Part shown: positions 42,954 through 52,224 of the stretch, piece by piece
Layout of the letters: the number at the start of each line of letters is the position of its first letter
Numbering within the stretch: the stretch's first letter is position 1
Origin: Brevibacterium sp. UCMA 11754
Lineage (GTDB): Bacteria > Actinomycetota > Actinomycetes > Actinomycetales > Brevibacteriaceae
NCBI RefSeq assembly: GCF_021532275.1
Contig: NZ_JACBOT010000001.1
Coordinates: 62,001-126,000, forward strand
DNA length: 64,000 bases
Reading direction: 5' to 3'
Position numbers and translations under genes: made by a program
The notes under the pieces: model-generated
Told to the model about the DNA's origin: nothing
Databases searched by the model: none
What the model saw: the letters and a program-made list of their open reading frames with translations, nothing else

Positions 42954-44900
42954 ATGGCTGAGAATGTCGCTCAGAAGCTCATCGGCTCACATCGGGAATC
43001 CGGCACGTTTGAACCCGGCAACGAGATCGGAGTCCGCATCGATCAGACGCTGACTCAGGACGCGACGGGAACGCTGGTGATGCTCGAGCTCGAAGCACTG
43101 GGCATCGACCGGATCCGCACGGACACCTCTGTCCAGTACGTTGACCACAACCTTCTGCAGACCGATGAGAAGAACCCGGAAGACCACATGTTCCTGCGCT
43201 CTGCCGCGCAGCGATTCGGTCTGTGGTTCTCCCCGGCCGGCAACGGTGTCTCCCACCCGGTCCACCAGTCACGGTTCGGCAAACCCGGTGCCACCCTCAT
43301 CGGCTCCGACTCCCACACCTGCGCGGCCGGGGCCTTGGGAATGCTGGCCATCGGCGTCGGCGGTCTCGAGATCGCGATGTCCATGGTCGGCGAACCGCTC
43401 TACATCAGTGCACCCCAGATCATGGGAGTCGAACTCACCGGCACGCTGCCGCCGTGGGTGTCGGCCAAGGACGTCATCCTCGAGATGCTGCGTCGTCACG
43501 GGGTCAAGGGCGGGGTCGGCAAGATCATCGAGTACTACGGCGAGGGGCTCAAGGACCTCACCGCCATGGACCGCCACGTGATTGCGAACATGGGTGCCGA
43601 ACTCGGCGCCACGGCCACGGTCTTCCCCGCCGACGACGCGGTCCGGGACTTCCTCGAAGCCAGCGACCGGGGAGAAGACTTCACCCGGATCGAAGCCGAC
43701 GAAGGCGCGCAGTACGATCTCCACGATGCCATCGACCTCTCGCAGCTCGAACCGCTCATCGCCGCGCCGTCCTCGCCGGGCAACGTCCGCCCCGTACGCG
43801 AAGCCGCCGGTGAGGACGTCTTCCAAGTCGTCATCGGCTCCTCGGCCAACCCGGGACTGCGGGACTTCGCCGTCGTCGCCGAGACACTCGAAGGTCGCCG
43901 CATCCACGAGCAGATCTCACTCGACGTCAACCCGACATCGCGAGAGATCCTCGCCGACCTCATCGCCGGCGGATGGCTGACCTCACTGGTCGGATCCGGC
44001 GCCCGCATCCACCAATCGGGCTGCATGGGCTGCATCGGTATGGGACAGGCCCCAGCCGTGGGTCGCAACAGCCTGCGCACGATGCCGCGGAATTTCCCCG
44101 GCCGCTCGGGCACCGACGAAGACGCCGTGTGGCTGTGCTCTCCGGAGACTGCCGTAGCCGCAGCACTGACGGGCAAGATCACGGACCCACGCGAGCTGGG
44201 CATCGAGTATCCGCAGGTCAGACTCCCGGAGAAGTTCTCCGCCAATCGGTCGATGCTGGTCCCACCGCTTCCACTCGACGAGGCGCGGCAGGTCGAGCTG
44301 GTCAAAGGATCGAACATCTCCTCACTGCCTGACTTCGATCCGCTGCCCGAGGACATCGATCTCGAGATCATGCTCAAGGTCGGCGACAACGTCTCCACCG
44401 ACGAGATCATGCCCGCCGGCTCCCGGGTCCTGCCCTACCGGAGCAACATTCCCAAGATCTCAGAGTTCGTCTACATCCAGGTCGATCCCAGCTACGCCGA
44501 ACGGGCAGCTGGCCATGCCGGCGGCCATGCGATCATCGGCGGGGAGAACTACGGCCAGGGCTCATCGCGTGAGCATGCCGTGATCGCCCCGCGCTATCTG
44601 GGACTGCGCATCGTCATTGCCAAATCCCTGGCGCGCATCCACTGGCAGAACCTCGCGAACTTCGGCGTCCTCGCCCTCGAATTCTCAGATGAGAACGACT
44701 ACGAGACCCTGTCCCAGGGTGAGGTCCTTCAGTTCCGGGGACTGCGCGATCAGCTGGCCGACGGCGGGACCGTAAGCGCCGAGGTGGACGGACGACAGTT
44801 CGAATTCCGCCATACGCTCTCGCCCCGGCAGGTCGAGATGGTCCTGGCCGGAGGTCGCATCGCCCAACGCGCCCAGCAGGAGGCGGCCGGGAAGGGGTGA
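42954..44900 (+). CDS. Aconitate hydratase, short (Aquifex-type) form
   Basis: 648 residues from ATG 42954 with AAGGAGGGTG just upstream. Fe-S ligands: Cys in DSHTCAAGALG and the pair in SGCMGCIGMG. Domain 4 (swivel, SRVLPYRSNIPKIS and GGENYGQGSSREHAVIAPRY) follows without the long linker of the 900-residue AcnA enzymes. Isomerises citrate to isocitrate in the TCA cycle or acts on a related tricarboxylate. A second, longer aconitase elsewhere is likely, so this one may serve a side pathway such as propionate or methylcitrate. Confidence 0.88.
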   Translation: MAENVAQKLIGSHRESGTFEPGNEIGVRIDQTLTQDATGTLVMLELEALGIDRIRTDTSVQYVDHNLLQTDEKNPEDHMFLRSAAQRFGLWFSPAGNGVSHPVHQSRFGKPGATLIGSDSHTCAAGALGMLAIGVGGLEIAMSMVGEPLYISAPQIMGVELTGTLPPWVSAKDVILEMLRRHGVKGGVGKIIEYYGEGLKDLTAMDRHVIANMGAELGATATVFPADDAVRDFLEASDRGEDFTRIEADEGAQYDLHDAIDLSQLEPLIAAPSSPGNVRPVREAAGEDVFQVVIGSSANPGLRDFAVVAETLEGRRIHEQISLDVNPTSREILADLIAGGWLTSLVGSGARIHQSGCMGCIGMGQAPAVGRNSLRTMPRNFPGRSGTDEDAVWLCSPETAVAAALTGKITDPRELGIEYPQVRLPEKFSANRSMLVPPLPLDEARQVELVKGSNISSLPDFDPLPEDIDLEIMLKVGDNVSTDEIMPAGSRVLPYRSNIPKISEFVYIQVDPSYAERAAGHAGGHAIIGGENYGQGSSREHAVIAPRYLGLRIVIAKSLARIHWQNLANFGVLALEFSDENDYETLSQGEVLQFRGLRDQLADGGTVSAEVDGRQFEFRHTLSPRQVEMVLAGGRIAQRAQQEAAGKG

Positions 44901-44923
44901 GGCCTGCTCGAAGCCGCTCGTGA

Positions 44924-45688
44924 TCAGGGCTCTGCGAGGAAGCCGCGCAGCAATGCTGCAGTGCCGTCGAGATGCTCAGCCATCGCCGTGCGGGCCCCGT
45001 CGGCATCTCCGGCGAGGATCGCGTTGTGGACCCGCTGGTGCTGTTCGTGCGAATGGGCCAGATTGGGTTCGATCATCGGGATCCGCTCGAGCAGTTTGTT
45101 CGCCCGAGTCCGACTCTCGACCATCGAGCGCACCAGGCTCGGTGAGCCTGTCACCTGCGCCCAAGTCAGGTGCAGCTGGGAGTCCAAACGCCGGTACTCG
45201 GCCAGGCTCGACTGCCGACTCGCGTCCATGGCTCCAACCAGCTGACCTCGCTGAGGTGCAGTGAGATCCTGCCCGGCAGCCACCTCGGCGACTCCCATCT
45301 CGATCACACGACGCCAGGTCAGGGTGTCTTCGACCTCAGCTGCGGAGAACCCGGACCCGAGGCCGGTGTCAGCGTCATGGGTCGGACTGGGCGCCCAGCC
45401 GCCTGCGGGAGTGCGGGAGACGAACGTTCCGCCACCACGACCTCGGCGGACATTGACCCAGCCGGCGGTCTGCAGCTCCGAGATCGCCTCACGCAGGGTC
45501 GCCCGGGAGACCCGCAGCTGCTCGGCGAGTTCGCGTTCGGGTGGGAAGCGATGACCGGGCGGGATGATCCCGAGGCGGATGATCTGGAGCAGACACTCGA
45601 TCGTCTCCTCGAAGATGTTGCCCGAGCGGGCGGGAGCGATCGCCCGCAGCGCCGTCACCTGGCTGCGCGCGGACTGCCCCGCCGTCAT
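44924..45688 (-). CDS. GntR-family (FadR subgroup) regulator of the gamma-glutamyl pathway
   Basis: 254 residues from ATG 45688; the frame extends far upstream over the SDR gene but there is no reason to use it. N-terminal winged helix (RFPPERELAEQLRVSRATLREAI) and an all-helical FCD ligand domain with metal-binding His pattern (DSQLHLTWAQV, HSHEQHQRVHNAIL, EHLDG). Last gene on the strand of the ligase operon, 11 bp from the SDR; likely controls it and the divergent permease. Confidence 0.83.
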   Translation of the reverse strand: MTAGQSARSQVTALRAIAPARSGNIFEETIECLLQIIRLGIIPPGHRFPPERELAEQLRVSRATLREAISELQTAGWVNVRRGRGGGTFVSRTPAGGWAPSPTHDADTGLGSGFSAAEVEDTLTWRRVIEMGVAEVAAGQDLTAPQRGQLVGAMDASRQSSLAEYRRLDSQLHLTWAQVTGSPSLVRSMVESRTRANKLLERIPMIEPNLAHSHEQHQRVHNAILAGDADGARTAMAEHLDGTAALLRGFLAEP

Positions 45689-45699
45689 GCCATCGCCGC

Positions 45700-46503
45700 T
45701 CACAGCGGGGTCGTGTAGGCGTTGGTCAGGCCGCCGTCGACGGTGAACGACTGTGCGGTGACGAACGAGGCATCGTCGCTGGCGAGGAAGGCCACGGCGG
45801 CAGCCATTTCGGAAGCGTCGGCGAAGCGCCCCATCGGCACGTGCACCAGCCGCCTGGCCGCCATCTCCGGGTCCTTGGCGAACAGTTCCCGGAGCAGCTC
45901 GGTGTTGACCGGCCCCGGGCACAGGGCGTTGACGCGGATGCCTTCCTTCGCGAACTCCACGCCGAGTTCCCGCGACATGGCCAGCACTCCGCCCTTCGAC
46001 GCGGTGTAGGAGATCTGGGAGGTCGCCGAGCCCATCAGCGCCACGAAGGAGGCCGTGTTGATGATCGAGCCGCGGCCCTGCTTGCGCATGTGCTTCAGCG
46101 CCGCCTTCGAGCACAGGTACACCGAGGTCAGGTTGATGTCCTGGACCTTGCGCCACACGTCGAGGCCGGTCTCCGTGATCGAGGCGTCTGCCGGTGGGGA
46201 GACTCCCGCATTGTTGAAGGCGACATCCACGCTGCCGTAGGTGTCGAAGGCCGTCTGGAACAGGTTCTCCACCTGGTCAGCATCGGTGACGTCGGTGGAT
46301 ACGAAGAGGCCTCCAACCGCCTCGGCGGCGGCTGTACCCGAATCTGCGTTGGTGTCGGCGATGACGACGTTCGCGCCTTCGGAGGCGAGGCGCTTCGCGG
46401 TGCCCAGGCCGATGCCGCTGGCACCTCCGGTGACGACTGCGGTTCGCCCCGGGAGGCGCCGGCAGATGATCTGGGTCGAGTCCGTCGCTGCTGTCTCGTT
46501 CAT
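45700..46503 (-). CDS. SDR alcohol dehydrogenase in the gamma-glutamyl pathway operon
   Basis: 267 residues. TGGASGIG loop, NNAGVSPP, Ser in INTASFVALMG and YTASK, ending VDGGLTNAY. Classical NAD(P) SDR likely to oxidise an alcohol. AAAGGACAC precedes the ATG at 46503. In putrescine-type pathways the second step is done by an FAD oxidase (PuuB); here that gene is missing and the SDR stands in its place, suggesting that the gamma-glutamylated substrate carries an alcohol, as with ethanolamine or isopropanolamine. Confidence 0.84.
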   Translation of the reverse strand: MNETAATDSTQIICRRLPGRTAVVTGGASGIGLGTAKRLASEGANVVIADTNADSGTAAAEAVGGLFVSTDVTDADQVENLFQTAFDTYGSVDVAFNNAGVSPPADASITETGLDVWRKVQDINLTSVYLCSKAALKHMRKQGRGSIINTASFVALMGSATSQISYTASKGGVLAMSRELGVEFAKEGIRVNALCPGPVNTELLRELFAKDPEMAARRLVHVPMGRFADASEMAAAVAFLASDDASFVTAQSFTVDGGLTNAYTTPL

Positions 46504-46563
46504 GGTGTGTCCTTTGCCCGTTGGTGGTGTTCACGTGTGTGGGTGATTGCGGCAGCCAGCCGC

Positions 46564-47916
46564 TCAGTCCGTGGCGATGAAGAGGTTCTTCGTCTCGGTG
46601 AATGAGTCCATCGCGTGGGGGCCGAGTTCGCGGCCGATGCCGGAGCGTTTGAACCCGCCGAAGGGGGTCGAATAGCGCACCGCGGAATGGGAGTTCAGCG
46701 ACAGCGCCCCCGAGTCGACGCCGCGAGCGACCCGCAGTCCGCGACCGACATCGCGGGTCCAGATCGATCCCGAGAGTCCGTAGGGTGAATCATTGGCCAT
46801 GGTGATCGCCTCTGCTTCGTCACTGAAACGCTGCACGGTCACGACGGGCCCGAACACCTCCTCGGTGACGATGCGATCACGCGGTGACTTCGGCAGCACG
46901 ACCGTCGGCGCCATCCAGTAGCCGGCACCCTCGGGGGCGCTGCCGGTGAACGCGATGTCCACACCATCGAGGAATCCGGCCACGCTCTCGTGGTGGCCGG
47001 CGGAGATGAGCGGTCCCATCTCTGCCTCCTCGAGGCTGGGATCGGTGACGACCACTCCGGAGACCGCTGGTTCGAGGAGTTCCATGAAGCGGTCGAAGAC
47101 CGAGTCGTGGACGAGGATGCGCGAGCGGGCGCAGCAGTCCTGGCCGGCATTGTCGAAGACGCCGTAGGGTGCGGTGGCCGCGGCGAGTTCGAGGTCCGCG
47201 TCGTCGAAGACGATGTTCGCGGACTTGCCGCCGAGTTCCAGCGTTGTCCGTTTCATCGTCTTGGCCGCGTCGGCCATGATCGCCTCGCCCACCGCGGTTG
47301 ATCCGGTGAACACGATCTTTGCGACTCGGGGGTCATCGGTGAAGGTCTGGCCGACGACGGATCCTTTGCCGGGGATGACCTGGAAGACGTCGGCGGGAAT
47401 TCCTGCCTGCAGGGCCAGTTCGCCGAGGCGGATCGCCGTCAGAGGGGTCAGCTCGGCGGGTTTGAGGACCACGGTGTTGCCAGCGGCGAGCGCCGGTGCG
47501 AAGCCCCAGCCGGCGATCGGCATCGGGAAGTTCCACGGCACGATGATTCCGACGACCCCGAGGGGTTCGTTGAACGTGATGTTGACTCCCCCGGCCACGG
47601 GAATCTGATCGCCGAGGTGGCGCTCGACCCCGCCGGCGAAGTAGTTGAGGACATCGCGGACGTTTCCGGCCTCGCCCCGTGCGTTGCCGATGGTGTGCCC
47701 GGCCTCGGCGACCTCGAGCGCGGCAAGGTTGTCGATGTCGGCATCGACGGCGCGGGCGAAGGCACGCAGCAGTTCGGCCCGCTCGGCCGGGGCTGTGGCC
47801 CGCCACCGAGCGAAGGCGTCGGCGGAGCGGCCGATCGCGCCCTTCGTCGCCTCGGCGCTGTGGGCATCGACCGAGGTGATGAGTGCCTCGGTCGCGGGGT
47901 TGATCACTTCGGTCAT
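46564..47916 (-). CDS. Aldehyde dehydrogenase (gamma-glutamyl aminoaldehyde dehydrogenase-like)
   Basis: 450 residues from ATG 47916, preceded by GCGGAGGCC; the longer frame upstream is not used. Family motifs: [32 protein letters not shown], catalytic base E227 in [11 protein letters not shown] and nucleophile C261 in [12 protein letters not shown] (a second Cys follows). Start overlaps the stop of the amidotransferase-like gene by 4 bp. Converts the aldehyde made by the SDR to the acid before hydrolysis, as PuuC does. Confidence 0.85.
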   Translation of the reverse strand: MTEVINPATEALITSVDAHSAEATKGAIGRSADAFARWRATAPAERAELLRAFARAVDADIDNLAALEVAEAGHTIGNARGEAGNVRDVLNYFAGGVERHLGDQIPVAGGVNITFNEPLGVVGIIVPWNFPMPIAGWGFAPALAAGNTVVLKPAELTPLTAIRLGELALQAGIPADVFQVIPGKGSVVGQTFTDDPRVAKIVFTGSTAVGEAIMADAAKTMKRTTLELGGKSANIVFDDADLELAAATAPYGVFDNAGQDCCARSRILVHDSVFDRFMELLEPAVSGVVVTDPSLEEAEMGPLISAGHHESVAGFLDGVDIAFTGSAPEGAGYWMAPTVVLPKSPRDRIVTEEVFGPVVTVQRFSDEAEAITMANDSPYGLSGSIWTRDVGRGLRVARGVDSGALSLNSHSAVRYSTPFGGFKRSGIGRELGPHAMDSFTETKNLFIATD

Positions 47917-48704
47917 CGGTGGGCCTCCGCATTCGTCTCGGGTGTCGTGGTGTCGGGTTTCGTCAATGGTGCGCTCATGCGCTGGGTCGCAGCCGCCACA
48001 AGGCCGGCGAACAGCCGCAGATCGTCCAGGGTCTCCTCGGGATGCCACTGCACAGCGAGCATGGCACCGTCTGAAGTCTCGAGGGCCTCGATGCAGCCGT
48101 CCTCGGAGCGTGCGCTCACGATAAGCCCATCGCCGAGGCGGTCGATGGCCTGGTGATGATGGCACCTGACCGTGGTGCCGGTTCCGAGCAGATCGGATAC
48201 CGCGGTGCCGGATTCGGTCCGCACGGCCACCTCGGCGAAGTCGTCCTTCTTCACTGCCTCATGAGCACCGAAGCCCTCGACATCCGGCAGGTGCTGGTGG
48301 AGGGAACCGCGGTGGACGGTGTTGACGATCTGGGCGCCGCGGCAGATCGCGAAGACCGGCACCTTCGCAGTGCGAGCATGACGGTACAGGGTGGTCTCGA
48401 AGGAGTCGCGACGCACGTTGGGAACCTGGGTGCGGGGGTGGGCCTGCGCATCGTAGAGTCCGGGGTCGACGTCGTCACCGCCGGTGAGGATGATGCCGTC
48501 GAGATCGGCCACCTCGTTCAGAGTCCAGGGGTCTTCCGGGGGCAGGAGGACGACTCGACCGCCGGCGCGCGTGACAGCGGTGACGTAGACGCTGGGCAGG
48601 AACGCCGCATCCCGATCCCAGACTCCGAATTGGCCGCGGCCGTAGTAGGTGGGAAGCCCGATGAGCGGGCGGCGCGTCCTCGGGTCAGAGTCGTTCGAAG
48701 CCAC
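47913..48704 (-). CDS. Class I glutamine amidotransferase-like gamma-glutamyl hydrolase (PuuD-like)
   Basis: 263 residues. Cleaves the gamma-glutamyl bond at the end of the pathway, releasing glutamate and the freed amino acid. Triad: C121 in [13 protein letters not shown]221 and E223 in QWHPEET; the [13 protein letters not shown] loop marks the PuuD subgroup. Lies 20 bp inside the end of the ligase gene and overlaps the ALDH gene by 4 bp, so production is tightly coupled. Confidence 0.87.
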   Translation of the reverse strand: MASNDSDPRTRRPLIGLPTYYGRGQFGVWDRDAAFLPSVYVTAVTRAGGRVVLLPPEDPWTLNEVADLDGIILTGGDDVDPGLYDAQAHPRTQVPNVRRDSFETTLYRHARTAKVPVFAICRGAQIVNTVHRGSLHQHLPDVEGFGAHEAVKKDDFAEVAVRTESGTAVSDLLGTGTTVRCHHHQAIDRLGDGLIVSARSEDGCIEALETSDGAMLAVQWHPEETLDDLRLFAGLVAAATQRMSAPLTKPDTTTPETNAEAHR

Positions 48705-50049
48705 GCCGGACCTCCCAATCGGTGACTGCGGCGTCGAAGGCCGCCATCTCCACGCGACCGGCGTGGGTGTAGTGGTTCACGACCTCGTCGCCGAAGGCAT
48801 GGCGGGCGACCTCGGAGGATTCGAAGGACGCAACGGCATCGTGGAGGCGGCGTGGGATGGTCGGGGCATTCTGGGTATAGGCGTTGCCGGCAAGGGCTTC
48901 GGGCAGTTCGAGTTGGTTCTCGATTCCGTGGATTCCGGCCGCAATGAGGGCCGCACTCGCAAGGTAGGGGTTGGCGTCTGCGCCGGGGACTCGCTGTTCG
49001 AAGCGCAGGGCGGGACCGTGGCCGACGATGCGCACGGCACAGGTTCGGTTGTCCCACCCCCAGCCCACTGCGGTGGGGGCGAAGGAGCCGTCGGCGAAGC
49101 GTTTGTAGGAGTTGACGTTCGGGGCGTAGAGGTAGGTGAAGTCATGTTGGGTGGCGACGACTCCGGCGACGAAGTGCTGCATCGTCTTCGACATCTCAGT
49201 GCCGTGGCCGGCGGGGAAGACCGGTGTGCCGTCCGTGTCGCTGAGGCTCATGTGGATGTGGCAGGAGCTGCCTTCGCGGTCATTGGGTTTGGCCATGAAG
49301 GTCACCGACTTGCCCTCTTGGTCTGCGATCTCCTTCGCCCCGAGTTTGTAGACGACGTGATTGTCGCAGGTGGTCAGCATGTCGGTGTAGCGGAAGCCGA
49401 CCTCGAGCTGGCCGAGGTTGCACTCGCCCTTCGCGCTTTCGGTGTAGAGCCCGGCGCCGTCCATCTCGTTGCGCAGTCGTCGCAGGTAGCCTTCGACCTG
49501 ACCGGTGCCGAAGAGGGAGTAGTCGATGTTGTAGGTGCTGGCGGCTTCGAGGTTGCGGTAGTCGCCAGCCATCGCCTCGCGGTAGCCGGTGTTGTAGAGG
49601 GCGAACTCGAGTTCCGTGGCACCGATGGGCGAATAGCCCAGCTTCTCCAGTCGCTCCAGCTGAGCCTTGAGCACCTGTCGTGGTGAGACGCTCAACGGTG
49701 ATCCGTCGAGGAAGGCCAAGTCGCATTGGACCATGACCGTCGCCGGGTGCCAGGGAATGCGGCGCAGGGTCGAGTAGTCGGGGACGAACATGAGGTCGCC
49801 GTAGCCGCGTTCCCAGGAGGTGAGTTCGTAACCGTCGACGGTGTTCATCTCCACATCGGCGGCCATGAGGTAGTTGCAGCCTTCGGTCCCGTTGTCCATC
49901 ACCTCATCGAGGAAGAAGCGGCCGGTGATCCTCTTGCCCTGAAGCCTGCCCTGCATGTCCGTGGCGGCGACGAGGACTGTGTCGATGCGGCCGGCGGCGA
50001 TCTCTGCCTGCAGCTGCTCCAGGGTCATATCTGATGAAGTCACGCTCAT
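48685..50049 (-). CDS. Glutamine-synthetase-family gamma-glutamylamide synthetase (GlnA3/GlnA4/PuuA-like)
   Basis: 454 residues from ATG 50049, with AGAGGAACC upstream. GS fold: beta-grasp N-terminus, then GATELEFALYNTGYREA (metal-binding Glu), SSCHIHMSLSD (substrate loop), RIVGHGPALRFEQRVPGADANPYLA (ATP/metal). It lacks the adenylylation-site and length features of true GlnA. It attaches glutamate to an amine using ATP, the first step of the operon. Together with an SDR, an ALDH and a PuuD-like hydrolase the favoured substrate is an amino alcohol, though a diamine is possible. Confidence 0.87.
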   Translation of the reverse strand: MSVTSSDMTLEQLQAEIAAGRIDTVLVAATDMQGRLQGKRITGRFFLDEVMDNGTEGCNYLMAADVEMNTVDGYELTSWERGYGDLMFVPDYSTLRRIPWHPATVMVQCDLAFLDGSPLSVSPRQVLKAQLERLEKLGYSPIGATELEFALYNTGYREAMAGDYRNLEAASTYNIDYSLFGTGQVEGYLRRLRNEMDGAGLYTESAKGECNLGQLEVGFRYTDMLTTCDNHVVYKLGAKEIADQEGKSVTFMAKPNDREGSSCHIHMSLSDTDGTPVFPAGHGTEMSKTMQHFVAGVVATQHDFTYLYAPNVNSYKRFADGSFAPTAVGWGWDNRTCAVRIVGHGPALRFEQRVPGADANPYLASAALIAAGIHGIENQLELPEALAGNAYTQNAPTIPRRLHDAVASFESSEVARHAFGDEVVNHYTHAGRVEMAAFDAAVTDWEVRRGFERL

Positions 50050-50515
50050 GGTTCCTCTTCTCGGTAGCCCACCCAGGCGATGTGTTCGCAAGCTTGCGAC
50101 GGACTGGGTCACGCATCGTTGCGGGGGTGATTCTGTGCGGCAGTGGCGGTTCAGGAAGACTCTCATGTTTAAGGTATGCCACTGGACCATTTGTGCGCAA
50201 TAGCTGAAGCGAAATTGGCGACATCACTGCTTTGCGGTATGAACAAATACCTATTGACAAACCATAGGCGCGGTGACAAGCTCAACGTCAGAACAAGGCT
50301 GTGAGCTGCATCATGCACAAGTTTCGCGACTTCCGCACACGTTGTACGGTCGCGTTCCCAATGGAGGTGCAAGCGTCAGCCGCAGTGTCAGTGTCTGGCC
50401 GAGCGCCGGAACCCGACGAAGCCGATCGGTCAGCGACGACCGATCCAGCCAACCAGGCAGGCAGCCAGGCAACCGGCCAGCGGAAGCAACCATTTCGAGA
50501 AGAACGGTGTTCTCC
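50050..50515. other. 466-bp divergent regulatory region between the ligase operon and the permease
   Basis: No credible gene. It contains TTGACA (50254-50259) as a possible -35 and a CCTAT-N9-ATAGG dyad (50250-50268) overlapping it, and a stretch GGTATGCCACTGGACCATT (about 50171-50190) with FadR-like half-sites. The GntR protein encoded at 44924 is the natural ligand. The permease message would have an unusually long leader. Confidence 0.45.
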
Positions 50516-52078
50516 ATGAGCAATGAATCCTCTCCACCCGACGATCCGGCCCCAGCCCTCAGCGCTGACGAGGCCGGTCTTGCCGAGCTCGGCTACAAAC
50601 AGGAGCTCAAGCGCGGCATGTCGGGCTTCGGCAACTTCGCAGTCTCCTTCTCCATCATCTCGATCCTCGCCGGCTGCATCACCTCCTACAGCATTGCGTT
50701 GGGATCGGGCGGGCCGGCAGCGATCACGATCGGGTGGCCGCTGGTCGGCATCTTCGTCCTCTGCGTGGCACTGGCCATGGCCGAAGTCTGCTCGAAGTAC
50801 CCCACGGCGGGTGGCCTGTACTTCTGGGCCGGTCGTCTGGCCAAACGCAACAAGCGACATTGGGCCTGGTACGTGGGATGGTTCAACTTCCTCGGCGAGG
50901 TGGCAGTGACCGCAGCCATCGACTACGGCGCGGCGACGACCATGATGGCCTTTGCAGCACTGACCTTCGGGGTCGTGCCTACTGCGCTCAACACCTTCAT
51001 CCTGTTCCTCGTCATCATCACCCTGCATGGCCTGCTCAACACCTTCGGCGTCAACCTGGTCAACCTGCTCTCCGGCGTCTCAGCCTGGTGGCACATCGTC
51101 GGTGTGCTCGTCATCGTGACAGCCTTGTGGATCATGCCCACGAAGCATCAGTCGTTCAGCTGGACAATGACGGCCTGGCACAACGAAACCGGGTTCACGT
51201 TCATGCCGTTCGTCTTCCTCATGGGCCTGCTCATGGCTCAGTACACCTACACCGGCTATGACGCTTCGGCGCACGTGGCCGAGGAGACCAAGAACGCTTC
51301 GATCGCAGCACCCAAGGGCATCGTCATGAGCGTCCTGATCTCGATCATCGGCGGTTGGATCCTGCTGTACTCGATCACGGCTGCGATCCAGGACGGTTCC
51401 GAGGCGGGCCTGACCGCTCTCAACGCCACCGCAACGGGACTGCCGCCAGCGCAGGTGTTCCTCGATGCCCTGAACAACCCGACGATGGCGAAGTTCCTAC
51501 TCTTCATCGTCTGCGGCGCCCAGTTCTTCTGCGGCATGGCCTCGGTGACGGCGAACTCGCGGATGAGCTACGCGTTCTCCCGCGACGATGCGATCCCCGG
51601 ATCCAAGTACTGGAAGAAGGTCAACCCACGCACCGGCACACCGACGAACTCGATCTGGCTGTGCATCGTGCTGTCCTCGATCCTGACGGTGCCGGCGCTC
51701 TTCAATGAGACCGCTTATCTGGCGGTGACGAGTGTGGCGGTGATCGGGCTCTACATCGCCTACGTTGCCCCCGTGCTGCTGCGCCGACTCAAGGGCGATG
51801 CGTTCAAGCCGGGTCCGTGGAATCTGGGACGGTGGAGCGCAGTCATCGGGTGGATCGCCGTCGTCTGGGTGATCTTCATCTGCATCCTGTTCGTGCTGCC
51901 ACCGACACTGCCGATCACCATCTCGACCTTCAACTACTCACCCATCGCGGTCCTTGCCGTGCTCGTCCTCAGCGTTGTGCTCTGGTATGCCCGAGGCAAG
52001 AAGCACTTCATGCAGCACCTCGACAAGGAGCAGCTGGCCATTGATGAGAAGAAGCTTCTCGACGAGATCGACGACTGA
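50516..52078 (+). CDS. APC-superfamily permease (amine/choline/GABA transporter type)
   Basis: 520 residues, about 12 transmembrane helices. GFGNFAVSFSIISILAGCITSY is the first helix of the amino-acid/choline transporter (ACT) branch (Uga4/Bat1-like); the consensus segment GYDASAHVAEETKNASIAAPKGI is that family's helix 6/7 region. Start ATG 50516 follows GAGAAGAACGG at a long spacing, so it is somewhat uncertain. Divergent from the gamma-glutamylamide operon, for which it is the likely uptake system. Confidence 0.85.
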   Translation: MSNESSPPDDPAPALSADEAGLAELGYKQELKRGMSGFGNFAVSFSIISILAGCITSYSIALGSGGPAAITIGWPLVGIFVLCVALAMAEVCSKYPTAGGLYFWAGRLAKRNKRHWAWYVGWFNFLGEVAVTAAIDYGAATTMMAFAALTFGVVPTALNTFILFLVIITLHGLLNTFGVNLVNLLSGVSAWWHIVGVLVIVTALWIMPTKHQSFSWTMTAWHNETGFTFMPFVFLMGLLMAQYTYTGYDASAHVAEETKNASIAAPKGIVMSVLISIIGGWILLYSITAAIQDGSEAGLTALNATATGLPPAQVFLDALNNPTMAKFLLFIVCGAQFFCGMASVTANSRMSYAFSRDDAIPGSKYWKKVNPRTGTPTNSIWLCIVLSSILTVPALFNETAYLAVTSVAVIGLYIAYVAPVLLRRLKGDAFKPGPWNLGRWSAVIGWIAVVWVIFICILFVLPPTLPITISTFNYSPIAVLAVLVLSVVLWYARGKKHFMQHLDKEQLAIDEKKLLDEIDD

Positions 52079-52102
52079 ACGGGCTGAGCCTTCGCAGACT
52101 CG

Positions 52103-52141
52103 AACGACCCGGATGCCTCGCTTTGAGGCATCCGGGTCGTT
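52103..52141. terminator. Perfect 17-bp hairpin between permease and catalase genes
   Basis: Arms 52103-52119 (AACGACCCGGATGCCTC) and 52125-52141 with loop GCTTT. It lies 25 bp after the permease stop and about 84 bp beyond the end of the convergent catalase gene, so it can terminate both. The A/T pairs at the stem ends give short U-runs in either direction. Confidence 0.8.
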
Positions 52142-52224
52142 GACATGTCTGGCCGCTGGCGGCCGGGAGCAGACATCAGCTTCGCGCCGATGCTCACACC
52201 ACCCGACTCACACCGACCCTAGGA

